From: Pseudomonadota bacterium
Lineage (GTDB): Bacteria > Pseudomonadota > Gammaproteobacteria > Burkholderiales > Burkholderiaceae_D
Direction of reading: 5' to 3'
Assembly: GCA_021821365.1 (NCBI GenBank)
Contig: JAKACN010000026.1
Coordinates: 1 to 32,489, forward strand
Length of the DNA stretch: 32,489 nt
Part shown: positions 1 through 8,213 of the stretch, piece by piece
Layout of the letters: every line of letters starts with the position of its first letter
How positions within the stretch are numbered: the first letter of the stretch is position 1
The notes under the pieces: generated by a model
Told to the model about the DNA's origin: nothing
The model's database searches: none
Seen by the model: the letters and a program-made list of their open reading frames with translations, nothing else
Made by a program: the position numbers and the translations under genes

Positions 1-2683
1 CCAGCGACGCAATGCTTTGCAGCCGAGGAATCGAAGCCGTGATGCGGCCCGATAGCGCGGAGTCAGGTGTCGGCATGAGTCGCGCGTTCACCGCCTGCAG
101 ACTGATGCGGCCGCTGCCGCTGGCATTGCCGACGCGGCTTGCAGCGGCTTGTGCCGAGAGATCGACGACGTTGCCGCGCAGATCGCCGCGCAACTGCAGC
201 GCCGTCAGCCCGAGTGCGCTTTCGCGCAGTCCGCTCAGGATGCGCACATCTCCGCTGCGCCGCCCGACCTCGACGAAGCCGCTGGCGGTTTCGGCGAGAG
301 AAAATTTCCATTGGCCGTCGAGCACCAGGTCGGTTTTCACCGGCGGCGCGGCGCCCGTGACTTCGCGTCGCAGTTCCAGCAAATGAGCGACGTCGAGTGC
401 GCTGAAGGCGCCTTCCGAGCTGATCAGCGCTCCGTCTACCCGCAGCGATGTGAGCTGAATGCGAGCCTGTTCGAGCGTGAAATTCGCCGCGCCGAGGGCA
501 AGGCGGCCCGGGCCTGCGCTCACGTCCAGTGGGCCGGACATGCTCAAGCGCGGGAAACCGCGATTCTCGAGCGTGTTCAGTTTTCCCTCCCACGTGTAAC
601 CTTGCTGCTGCTCCTGCAGGCGGCCTTGCGCGGACACGCTCAACAGCAACGGTTTGCCGCGCACCTGGCCGTTCGTGTCGAGTCTGATGCTGTGGCTCGC
701 ATAGCTGCCGCTGACGGCGGCATCCAGACTGGCGAGATGCATGTCGGGAGCTTGTGCATCGCGCGCGTCCAGCGCGAGCGTGATGCGTGCATCCGGATTC
801 CTGCCCGGCACGCCATTGGTGTGCAGCTCCCCGGACAGTTGCGCCACCCGGTACCGGTCGAACGCCAGCTGGCTGGCGCGCAAACCGGCATCAACGACCG
901 GACGGTCAAGATTGCCGCCGAGTTCGCCGTCCGCCCGCAGCAGGCCCGACAAGCCGTAGCCGAGCCGCGCCAGAGCCGGTGCGTCGACGGCGAATTTCAG
1001 GCGCTCGCCGGGGGTGCCGAAGCTGCCCTTGATCTGCAGGTTGTTGCCGGCGACGGCAAGCTGCACGTCGCTCGCCGCAATGCGTTTCCCCGCAAGGTGC
1101 AGCGTGCCGCTGCCGCTCATCGGCAGGCCGGCATAGCTGCTGTCGCGGATGTTGAAACGCATCTGCGCATCGGGAGCCGGTTGCAGCGCGCCTTGCGCGT
1201 CGAAGCCCATGTTGATGTTCGCGTCCGGTATTCTGCCCTTGGTGTTCCTGCCTTTGACGCTGCGTGCAAGGAACAGCGCGGGATTGAAACTGTTGAGGCT
1301 GCCGTGCACAGCGTAGGTACGCTGTCCCGTGCGTCCAAGCGTGCCGTCGAGATCCAGCCGCGCGTCTCCCGCCTGCAGCCGCGCATTGTCCAGTGCAAAT
1401 TGTTGCGCGGTGATATGCGCATCGCCGCTGATTGCCAGCGACGGACCGGCGAGCGCCAGCGTAATGTGCTGGCCTCCACCGGCAAGATCGAGGTTCACCG
1501 GCCCGCTCAGTGCGGACGGCCGCAGTTTGCTGTAGAGGGCTTGCAGATCGATGGCGGATGCCTGCAGAGCGAAATTGCCCGTGCCTCCACGACGGAGTTC
1601 GCCACCGCCTTCCAGCGCGGCATCGCCGGGCAGGCGCACCCGAAGCTCTTGCAGCTGCAGGCGCTGCGCGTCAAGCAACACCTTCGCGCGCGCGGAGACG
1701 ATCGGCAGCAGGTCTTTGTCGATGGCGCCGGGTATTCCGTTGCGCAGCACCACGGGCCCGGAGAGTACCAGTGGTGATGCATCCTTGCCGCCTGAGGGAG
1801 AAAGCGTTGTGTCGATATCGAGTTCAGCCTGCGGCGCCGCGGTGCTGAAGAGCTTCGGATTCAGCTTCTTCAGGCTGATTTGTGCCTGCCGCAAGGGGAT
1901 GGTTTCGAACGGCCTTGCCTCGATCTGCGCATGGCCGGAAAGCCTGTCGCCTGCTGCATCGAGTTGCAGGCCAAGCGCCTGCAGCGTTCCGGACAGGCGG
2001 GCATCGAGGCGGAAATGTTCGTCGCGCCAAGCGCCATCGAGAGAAGCCGTGCCGCCGGCTTCAAACGGAGGAAGACCGGCCAGGTGCATGGATGCTCTGG
2101 CCGCGCCGAAAGGCGTAGCGGCATGTTCCAGCATGAGCGCGTGATGGACACGGTCCGAGCTGGCATGCAGGCGGATATCGCTGATTGCGGTTGTGCTGCC
2201 GTCGCGCCGGATGAGCAGTTTCTGCAGCGATGCGTTGCGCAGATCGATGACCAGCGGCAGGGTGAGACGCGTTGGCGCGGAAAGCGGCTTGGGTGGTGAC
2301 GGAATCAACGTGAGGTCGCATGCTCCGATCCGCAGCGTAGCGATGGTCAGCGCCAGTGGCGAGCGCGACCAGTGCCATGTCGTCGCAACGCTGTCGACCT
2401 TTACCTGACGGGATGCATCGCGATACTGAAGCTGGCGCAAGCGGATGCCATCGGCCAGCGTTCCGCCCGCGAACTCGCCAGCCAGTTTCCCGGCCGACAC
2501 GCGCGTGGCGACATGCCAGAGCGCGCGTGCTCCCCATTCGGTTTGCCACGCACTGATGGCGAGTGCGATGAACAGCGCACCCAGCGCCACCAACGTCAGC
2601 GCGATGCCAATGAGCCAGTGCCGCAGGCGGCCGCTGGACGGCGTGGGCTCGCGGGGGGCGTTGGCAGGAGAGGTGCCGGACAT
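1..2683 (-). CDS. tamB: TamB, translocation and assembly module inner-membrane subunit (C-terminus cut by window edge)
   Basis: The frame is open from an ATG at 2683 to the left edge, giving about 894 residues without a stop; the C-terminal DUF490/TamB domain lies outside the window. The N-terminus is cytoplasmic and followed by one hydrophobic anchor (about residues 22-45). The rest is periplasmic and consists of repetitive, alternating polar/apolar beta-strand sequence rich in A, L, G and D, typical of the lipid-bridging beta-taco fold of AsmA/TamB proteins. TamB is known to work with TamA in outer-membrane biogenesis and phospholipid transport. The start lies three bases after the tamA stop and has no clear Shine-Dalgarno site, which suggests translational coupling. 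A long plus-strand frame over the same bases (149-1777) is a shadow. Confidence 0.9.
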   Translation of the reverse strand, partial: MSGTSPANAPREPTPSSGRLRHWLIGIALTLVALGALFIALAISAWQTEWGARALWHVATRVSAGKLAGEFAGGTLADGIRLRQLQYRDASRQVKVDSVATTWHWSRSPLALTIATLRIGACDLTLIPSPPKPLSAPTRLTLPLVIDLRNASLQKLLIRRDGSTTAISDIRLHASSDRVHHALMLEHAATPFGAARASMHLAGLPPFEAGGTASLDGAWRDEHFRLDARLSGTLQALGLQLDAAGDRLSGHAQIEARPFETIPLRQAQISLKKLNPKLFSTAAPQAELDIDTTLSPSGGKDASPLVLSGPVVLRNGIPGAIDKDLLPIVSARAKVLLDAQRLQLQELRVRLPGDAALEGGGELRRGGTGNFALQASAIDLQALYSKLRPSALSGPVNLDLAGGGQHITLALAGPSLAISGDAHITAQQFALDNARLQAGDARLDLDGTLGRTGQRTYAVHGSLNSFNPALFLARSVKGRNTKGRIPDANINMGFDAQGALQPAPDAQMRFNIRDSSYAGLPMSGSGTLHLAGKRIAASDVQLAVAGNNLQIKGSFGTPGERLKFAVDAPALARLGYGLSGLLRADGELGGNLDRPVVDAGLRASQLAFDRYRVAQLSGELHTNGVPGRNPDARITLALDARDAQAPDMHLASLDAAVSGSYASHSIRLDTNGQVRGKPLLLSVSAQGRLQEQQQGYTWEGKLNTLENRGFPRLSMSGPLDVSAGPGRLALGAANFTLEQARIQLTSLRVDGALISSEGAFSALDVAHLLELRREVTGAAPPVKTDLVLDGQWKFSLAETASGFVEVGRRSGDVRILSGLRESALGLTALQLRGDLRGNVVDLSAQAAASRVGNASGSGRISLQAVNARLMPTPDSALSGRITASIPRLQSIASL

Positions 2684-2686
2684 GGG

Positions 2687-4495
2687 CTAGAACGCGATGC
2701 CGAGAGAAAGGTGGGGACGCAGCTTGCCACCCTGGAACCCATAGGCCAGGTCGCCGTTGATCGCGCCAATGGGACTGCGATAGCGCGCGCCGACACCGAC
2801 TGCGTGAAAGAATTTTTTTCCGCTCCAGCGATCGGTCGCGGTGCCGACATCGTAAAAGACGGCGCCGCCCCATTTTTCCGTGAGCCAGTGCTGATACTCG
2901 GCACCGCCGGTGGCGAGATAGCGCGTCGGGTAGACCGTGCCGTTGCTTTCGTTGCCGATGCTCTGATAAGCATAGCCGCGCACCGAATCGGTGCCGCCGG
3001 CGCGAAACAGCAGTGATGCCGGAATCGCGGCGTTGCCGCCCTTGGTGACTACGGCGCCCAACTCGCCGCGCAGGATGACGACGTCGCGCCGGCCGACCGG
3101 ATTGTATTGCCGAAGGTGGCTGTAGGCGCGAAAGAAAGTCTGATCGGTCAGCAGGCCCTGCACGGCGACGCCGGCCTCCACCGATGCGATGTAGCCGCGG
3201 CGCGGGAAGCGCGGATTGTTGATCTGCCGCCGGACGAGGGTGAGCCCCGCGACCAGCGCGCGATGCGTGCCGGGGAGCACGACCGTATCCGGGGGCGGCG
3301 CCGCGCCGCTCAGTTGCTGCAACTGGTCGCTGTAGTATTCGAGCGTGTACGCGAAGTCGCGCTTCTCGGTGTTGCGCATGCGGCGCAGGCCGATGCGCCG
3401 GCTGCGCAGGTCCACGCCGGCCAGCGTCGTGCGTTCGAGCGAGGCGTGCGCGCTGTCGATGTAGGCGGAGCGGTCGGGCGGCATGGCGAGCTCCAGTGCG
3501 CCGAACTGGCGGCGTTGTTCCAGGCGCGCTTGCGCATCGAACACCCAGGCGCGTCCGAACATGTTGTAGTGCGAATAACGTCCGTCGAGATGCGCGCCGG
3601 TGTCGGTCGCGTAGCCTGCCCCGGCACGCACGCGCTGTGTCGGGAATTCGGTAACCCGTACATTGACCGGCGTTTCCGTCGCGCGCGCGGGATTCTTGTC
3701 GATATCGACCACGACGTTGCTGAAGTAGGGCGTCTGCTGAATCTGTCGTTGCAGCTCCAGCAACCGGTCCGCGCTGTATTCATCGCCGGCATGCAGCGGG
3801 TTGACGTGGCGAACGATGCTTGCCGGATAGCGCTCGTTGCCGCTGATGTTGAGTTCGCCGAGGGTGAACAGCGGGCCGCTGTCATAAGTGACCGCGAGAT
3901 CGGCCTGCTGCAGATCCGGGTAGATGCGCGCACCGGAATCGGCGATGCGGGCGGCCGGATAGCGCAGTCGCTGCAGTATCTGCAGGCCGGATTGCTTGGC
4001 GGTGGTCCAGTCTTCCTGCCGGAAGGGTTCGCCTGGCTTGAGCTGCCAGCTGCGGCGCACACGTTCGGCCTGTGCCGGATTGTGCTCGCGCGCCGTGCCG
4101 TTGACTTCCACATCGACCTTCGCGACGATGGCGCGCGCGCCTGGGTCGACGGTCAGGCGTACGACCGGCGGCTCGGCGTTCCTGTCGAGCCTGACCGTGG
4201 TCTGTGCGAGGAAATAGCCTTCGGTCGACGCCAGTCGCGTGACCTGCGCGGCAACGGTGTCCAGCATGAAATTCAGTTGATCCTCGTTGAGGTCTTCGCG
4301 GTTCTGGTAGCGGACGAGATCGAGATGTTCGTTGAGCAGCGCTTTCAAGGGGGCGGGTGCGTCGAGCTCGACACGATATGCGGCAATGGCCGACTCGCCG
4401 GGAAAGAAGAGCCAAAGGCTGACGAGCAGCGGTAGGGCAAGGCGCAAGCGGGACGGTCGGCATTCTCGCGCTTGCCGATGCCGGAATGTCTTCAC
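2687..4495 (-). CDS. tamA: TamA, Omp85-family outer-membrane protein
   Basis: 602 residues. A positively charged N-terminus and a hydrophobic stretch ending near an Ala-rich cleavage site form a signal peptide (about residues 1-39). POTRA-like periplasmic repeats follow, including a segment with 'LGELNISGNERYPASIVRH', and then a 16-strand Omp85 barrel. The lid-loop motif VRGY (residues 505-508) and the C-terminal Phe that marks outer-membrane barrels are both present. The start is GTG, preceded by an AAGGAAG site about nine bases upstream. TamA forms a complex with TamB, encoded three bases downstream, so the two are an operon. BamA was considered, but the length, the three-POTRA layout and the tamB neighbour fit TamA better. 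Confidence 0.93.
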   Translation of the reverse strand: MKTFRHRQARECRPSRLRLALPLLVSLWLFFPGESAIAAYRVELDAPAPLKALLNEHLDLVRYQNREDLNEDQLNFMLDTVAAQVTRLASTEGYFLAQTTVRLDRNAEPPVVRLTVDPGARAIVAKVDVEVNGTAREHNPAQAERVRRSWQLKPGEPFRQEDWTTAKQSGLQILQRLRYPAARIADSGARIYPDLQQADLAVTYDSGPLFTLGELNISGNERYPASIVRHVNPLHAGDEYSADRLLELQRQIQQTPYFSNVVVDIDKNPARATETPVNVRVTEFPTQRVRAGAGYATDTGAHLDGRYSHYNMFGRAWVFDAQARLEQRRQFGALELAMPPDRSAYIDSAHASLERTTLAGVDLRSRRIGLRRMRNTEKRDFAYTLEYYSDQLQQLSGAAPPPDTVVLPGTHRALVAGLTLVRRQINNPRFPRRGYIASVEAGVAVQGLLTDQTFFRAYSHLRQYNPVGRRDVVILRGELGAVVTKGGNAAIPASLLFRAGGTDSVRGYAYQSIGNESNGTVYPTRYLATGGAEYQHWLTEKWGGAVFYDVGTATDRWSGKKFFHAVGVGARYRSPIGAINGDLAYGFQGGKLRPHLSLGIAF

Positions 4496-4861
4496 TTGAT
4501 TTAGCTTCCTTCCGGAAATTGTCCCGGCTTTGTACAGGGAATCGGTGATCGGGCAAGATTCAATTTAAGCAAAATTGCCCGCGCCCTTTCTGAGCACGAT
4601 CAGCAATGCGTGCGGGCATGCGGTACATCGATGCAATTTGCGCATGCACAAGCGTGCGGGGCCATTTCTCTGCATTGCCTGCTGTCGTTGTCAGCCCGGC
4701 AAGCGGTAGCGGTGAAACGACTTGAATGGCCACAACGGCGTATCGGACACTCTGCAATCAGTGCCTCAGGAACGATTTCCGTCCAGTACAATTTGAATGT
4801 CGGAAACATTTGCCAACAGACGTATCCGCAGCGACTGTGCCGGGCACGTTGAACAGGAATC
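4496..4861. other. Divergent intergenic region between tamA and the P450 gene
   Basis: 366 bases without a convincing gene. It must hold the promoters of both tamA (leftward) and the P450 gene (rightward). A possible tamA promoter is listed separately. On the plus strand a TACAAT hexamer at 4786-4791 could be a -10 box for the P450 gene, but no good -35 is seen at the right distance. The short frames here have no recognisable product. Confidence 0.5.
4529..4556 (-). promoter_or_regulatory. Possible sigma-70 promoter of tamAB
   Basis: On the minus strand TTGCCC (4556-4551) and TACAAA (4534-4529) are separated by 16 bases, each matching four of six consensus positions, about 34 bases upstream of the tamA GTG start. 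Confidence 0.35.
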
Positions 4862-6034
4862 ATGGATAAGAAACCACACCCCGAATGGGACCCTCGCTCC
4901 GCGACAGTGCTCAAGGACCAGATCGCGGCCTATGACGGCATACGTCGTTGCTGCCCGGTTGCGCACAGCGAATACCTCAACTGGTCGCTGTTTCGTCACG
5001 AAGACGTGATGCGCGTGCTGCTCGACCACCAGACATTCAGCAGCGCCGTTTCCAGCCATCCATCCGTTCCAAACGGCATGGATCCGCCGCAGCATACGAC
5101 CTACCGGCGCATCATCGAGCCCTACTTCAGTGCGGAGCGGATGGCTGCGTTTGAACCTGCATGCCGAGCCATCGCGGGAATCCTGGTGGACAGCTTGCCG
5201 CAGGATGGCGAAACGGAACTGATGTCCGCGTTGGCCGAGGATTATGCGTTGCAGGTCCAATCGGCCTTCCTCGGTTGGCCGGCCGAACTGCATGAACCGC
5301 TGCGGCGCTGGACGCGCAAGAACCATGAAGCGACGCTCGCGCGCGACCGGGCGGCAATGGAAGAGGTGGCCTTCGAGTTCGACGGCTACATCCGCGAACT
5401 GCTCGCGGTACGCCGTAACGCCGGCACCGATGCGCCCACCGACCTGACGACCCGCCTGCTGCGCGAGCGCGTGGGCGATCGCTTCCTGAACGAAGATGAA
5501 ATCGTCAGCATCCTGCGCAACTGGACGGTGGGGGAACTGAGCACCATCTCCGCCAGCGTCGGCATCATCGCGCATTACCTCGCCGGGCGTCCGGCGCTGC
5601 AGCAGCAATTGCGTGAAGACGAATCCTTGCTGCCGACGGCGATCGATGAAATCCTGCGTCTTCATGCGCCACTGATATCGAACCGGCGCATCACCACGCA
5701 ACCGGTGGAAATCGGCGGACGCCGGTTCGGCGCCGGTGAACGCATGACGTTGATGTGGGCGTCGGCCAACCGCGACGAATCGGTCTTTGGCGATCCGGAT
5801 GAATTCCGTCTCGACCGCGACCCGTCGAAAAACCTCCTGTATGGCGCAGGTATCCATGTTTGTCCGGGCGCGCCCCTGGCTCGACTGGAACTGCGCATCC
5901 TGGCCGAAGAGCTCTTGCGTCGCGTCCGCCGCTTCGCCCCGGTGCCGGGCAAGGAACCGGTAAACGCGACGTATCCTGCCAGCGGATTTACGTCGTTGCC
6001 GCTGTGGATCGAACGCGTTGCGTCAGTCCGATGA
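4862..6034 (+). CDS. Cytochrome P450 (bacterial, soluble)
   Basis: 390 residues, the usual size of a soluble bacterial P450 monooxygenase. Signatures: the C-helix region 'HTTYRR' (78-83), the K-helix ExxR (E263-R266), and the haem-binding loop 'YGAGIHVCPG' with the Cys ligand at 334; the usual leading Phe of that loop is Tyr. The I-helix reads 'TVGELSTIS' around G224-T228, so the common acid-alcohol pair (D/E-T) at the oxygen-activation site is L-S, with the acid moved to position 225. The ATG is preceded by AGGA at a good distance. No ferredoxin, ferredoxin reductase or pathway genes lie nearby, so substrate and redox partner are unknown. The LysR gene 336 bases downstream is on the same strand but separately spaced. 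Confidence 0.92.
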   Translation: MDKKPHPEWDPRSATVLKDQIAAYDGIRRCCPVAHSEYLNWSLFRHEDVMRVLLDHQTFSSAVSSHPSVPNGMDPPQHTTYRRIIEPYFSAERMAAFEPACRAIAGILVDSLPQDGETELMSALAEDYALQVQSAFLGWPAELHEPLRRWTRKNHEATLARDRAAMEEVAFEFDGYIRELLAVRRNAGTDAPTDLTTRLLRERVGDRFLNEDEIVSILRNWTVGELSTISASVGIIAHYLAGRPALQQQLREDESLLPTAIDEILRLHAPLISNRRITTQPVEIGGRRFGAGERMTLMWASANRDESVFGDPDEFRLDRDPSKNLLYGAGIHVCPGAPLARLELRILAEELLRRVRRFAPVPGKEPVNATYPASGFTSLPLWIERVASVR

Positions 6035-6370
6035 AATGCTGCCCAGTCTGCTCCTGATTGGGCAGGCTGTCGTCAAATCGGGCCGCCGGCCAAGCCGCTT
6101 CACGCTGCCCTTGTGCGAATGAACGTGGCCACTCGACCGCGTTCGCCCCTGTCATCCGACGGGGGGCACATGCGTCCCCGTGTTTTTGTTTAAGATGTAT
6201 CCCGCGATAGAGCCGGCGTGCCGGGAAGATGCGCGCCTGGTTTGACCGCCGGCATTCGGCAAGAAGGGACCGGCAGGATTCCGCTCAACCGGGGAAGCAA
6301 TCCGGCAGAAGCACGATCGACACCGCTTTCGCGGCCGAACCATCCATTGCAATAACACATTCATCCAGCC
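6035..6370 (+). other. Intergenic region between the P450 gene and the LysR gene
   Basis: 336 bases with no convincing gene. A stem-loop starts just after the P450 stop: GCCCAGTC at 6041-6048 pairs (one G-T) with GATTGGGC at 6056-6063, with a seven-base loop but no T-tract, so it is at best a weak terminator. The remainder probably contains the LysR gene promoter, which I could not place. Confidence 0.4.
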
Positions 6371-7327
6371 ATGAGCTTCCAGAACCTTGATCTGAATCTT
6401 CTGCGTGTCTTCGATGCGGTGATGACCGAGCAGAATCTCACCCGCGCCGCCAACTCGCTGGCAATGACTCAGCCGGCGGTGTCGAATGCGTTGAAGCGCT
6501 TGCGCGATGCGCTGGACGACGAGCTGCTGGTGCGCACGGCGCACGGCGTGCGCGCGACGCCTCGCGCGGAAGCGCTGTGGCCGCCGATCCGGCAAGCCCT
6601 GGCAACCCTGCAGAACGCGATCGCGCCTGATCTCTTCAACCTGTCGCGGGTGCAGATCACCTTCAGGCTGGCCATGGCGGACTCCACGGCCGTGCTGTTC
6701 CTGCCGCCGCTCGTGCGGTCCATCGAGCGCGATGCGCCCGGCATACGGGTGCAGATGGTGCCCCTCACGACACGTGAACCGCGCCCCATGCTGATCCGTA
6801 GTGAGATTGACCTCGCGGTCGGCTATTTTCCGGGCGTGCTGGGGCAGCTTGCCTCAGGGCAGGGCACGATCACGTCCAAGATACGGCACCAGCGCCTGTA
6901 CAGCGGCAAATATGTCTGCGTGATGCGCAAGGATCATCCGCTGGCGGACAAGGAGCTCACGCTCGATGCCTATTGCGCCGCGCATCACCTGCACGTCAGC
7001 TTCTCGGGGCGAGCGCATGGCCTGGTCGACGATGCGCTCGCCAACCTCGAGCGGGAGCGCACCGTGCTGCTGACCGTCAACCAGTATTTCACTGCCGGCA
7101 AGGTCATCGCCAATTCGGATCTGCTCACGGTGCTGCCGATTCACCTGATCGCCGCTACCGGCATGGCAGAGGTGCTGATCTGGAAGAAGCTGCCGTTCGA
7201 TCTCCCGGACATCAATGTCGACATGCTCTGGCACGAACGTGATTCGCAAAGCCCCGCGCACAAATGGCTGCGCGAACAACTGATGGCTTCGGTGGAGGGA
7301 AGCGGCAATCCGGCGGAGAAGAAATAG
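6371..7327 (+). CDS. LysR-family transcriptional regulator (NodD/NahR/LinR-like)
   Basis: 318 residues. The winged-helix DNA-binding domain is at the N-terminus ('LDLNLLRVFDAVMTEQNLTRAAN' onward, helix-turn-helix about residues 20-45 with 'TQPAVSNALKRLRDAL'). The first 70 residues ('FQNLDLNLLRVFDAV', 'DELLVRTAHGVRATPRA') are typical of the NodD/NahR/PcpR subgroup, which often responds to aromatic or flavonoid-like compounds. A substrate-binding domain fills residues 95-305. No strong Shine-Dalgarno site precedes the ATG. The next gene is convergent; a very GC-rich inverted repeat between them (about 7348-7377) could end transcription but lacks a T-tract. The target may be the upstream P450 gene, but that is inference from position only. 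Confidence 0.9.
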   Translation: MSFQNLDLNLLRVFDAVMTEQNLTRAANSLAMTQPAVSNALKRLRDALDDELLVRTAHGVRATPRAEALWPPIRQALATLQNAIAPDLFNLSRVQITFRLAMADSTAVLFLPPLVRSIERDAPGIRVQMVPLTTREPRPMLIRSEIDLAVGYFPGVLGQLASGQGTITSKIRHQRLYSGKYVCVMRKDHPLADKELTLDAYCAAHHLHVSFSGRAHGLVDDALANLERERTVLLTVNQYFTAGKVIANSDLLTVLPIHLIAATGMAEVLIWKKLPFDLPDINVDMLWHERDSQSPAHKWLREQLMASVEGSGNPAEKK

Positions 7328-7388
7328 GAAGGCAATAAGGGGAGGGCCGCGCCGGCGCGGGCCGCCGGCGTGGCGCGTGAACGAACGG

Positions 7389-8144
7389 TCAGTAGTTATA
7401 GCCGACGTTCAGGCCGGCGCCCCAGTCCGGGCTGCCGTCGGAAAATCCTTTGGTTGCATAGGCTTGCATCTTGTAGCCGCCGCCCAGCTTGCGCGAATAG
7501 AAAGCGGTGAGTTCGCGCTGGTCGAAGCCGGCGTCGGTCGACTTGCTGCGATAGTCGAAAACCGCGCCCGCGCTACCCATGGCATCGAGCTTGTAGGAAA
7601 GGCCGGCATTGGCGCTGACCGCGTTCTTGAGCTGCAAGGTGCTGGAGCTTCCCAGAATGCCGTATCCGACGCCGCCGAACCAGGTCGTATTGCCGAACTT
7701 CCTGTACGGATCGACCATCAGCCAGTAATCGCTTTCGCCGGTGCCGAGGCCTTTGGCGCTGTCGGCAGTTCCCCACTTGATCTTGCCGGTGACATCGACC
7801 CCGGCCTGCGATGCCGGATCGAGCATGAATGAGTAGGTCGCGGCCGTGGTGACATCGCCCATGCCGGATGCGGTACGCACGGTCGTCGTGGTCGGGCGCA
7901 CCGCACCGACGCCGGCAATGACGCTGTCCGAACCGGTAATGCGCACATAAGGCACGGTCACCTTGAAGCTCCAGTTACCGGTTTCGTAGTTGCCGATGAG
8001 AGGGATCGACGAAATCTCGGTGCGGGTGTTCGTGCCATAGGTGCCCGTGCTGTAATCGAATCCGGTCTTCGCGGTGAAACTGCCATCCGCGAGCGCAGCT
8101 TGCGACAACAGTGCGGCAGCCGCCGCAATACTCAGTTTTTTCAT
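7389..8144 (-). CDS. Outer-membrane beta-barrel protein of unknown function
   Basis: 251 residues from the ATG at 8144. This start is chosen over an in-frame upstream one because it begins a clear signal peptide ('MKKLSIAAAAALLSQAALA', cleavage before DGS). The mature protein has short alternating amphipathic strands, many Gly/Tyr/Thr residues, 'NWSFKVTVPYVRITG', and ends in an aromatic residue ('NVGYNY'), all typical of a small outer-membrane barrel. It resembles transporter-like OMPs that are common and uncharacterised in Burkholderiales. The gene starts only 24 bases after the T-tract of the terminator of the gene upstream, so there is little room for its own promoter. Substrate unknown. 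Confidence 0.8.
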   Translation of the reverse strand: MKKLSIAAAAALLSQAALADGSFTAKTGFDYSTGTYGTNTRTEISSIPLIGNYETGNWSFKVTVPYVRITGSDSVIAGVGAVRPTTTTVRTASGMGDVTTAATYSFMLDPASQAGVDVTGKIKWGTADSAKGLGTGESDYWLMVDPYRKFGNTTWFGGVGYGILGSSSTLQLKNAVSANAGLSYKLDAMGSAGAVFDYRSKSTDAGFDQRELTAFYSRKLGGGYKMQAYATKGFSDGSPDWGAGLNVGYNY

Positions 8145-8167
8145 TCTTTCAACAATCAGGTTGTCCA

Positions 8168-8197
8168 ATAAAAAACCGGGCAACACGTGTTGCCCGG
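8168..8197 (-). terminator. Rho-independent terminator between the Thr-rich gene and the OMP gene
   Basis: A perfect 22-base palindrome at 8176-8197 (arms CCGGGCAACAC/GTGTTGCCCGG) is followed on the minus strand by six T, then A, then TT. It lies 16 bases after the stop of the Thr-rich gene and just before the OMP start. The centre CACGTG could also serve as an operator. Confidence 0.85.
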
Positions 8198-8213
8198 CCG
8201 GGGGAAGCATTTA

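Noticed and set aside
149-1777. A 542-residue plus-strand frame over tamB, and similar frames at 3107-4435 and 9028-10281
   Set aside because: These are shadows of tamB, tamA and yeiH. The minus-strand frames carry signal peptide, membrane and family motifs; the plus-strand ones do not.
7344-7377. GC-rich inverted repeat between the LysR gene and the OMP gene as a terminator
   Set aside because: Several alternative pairings exist and no T-tract follows on either strand; kept only as a remark.
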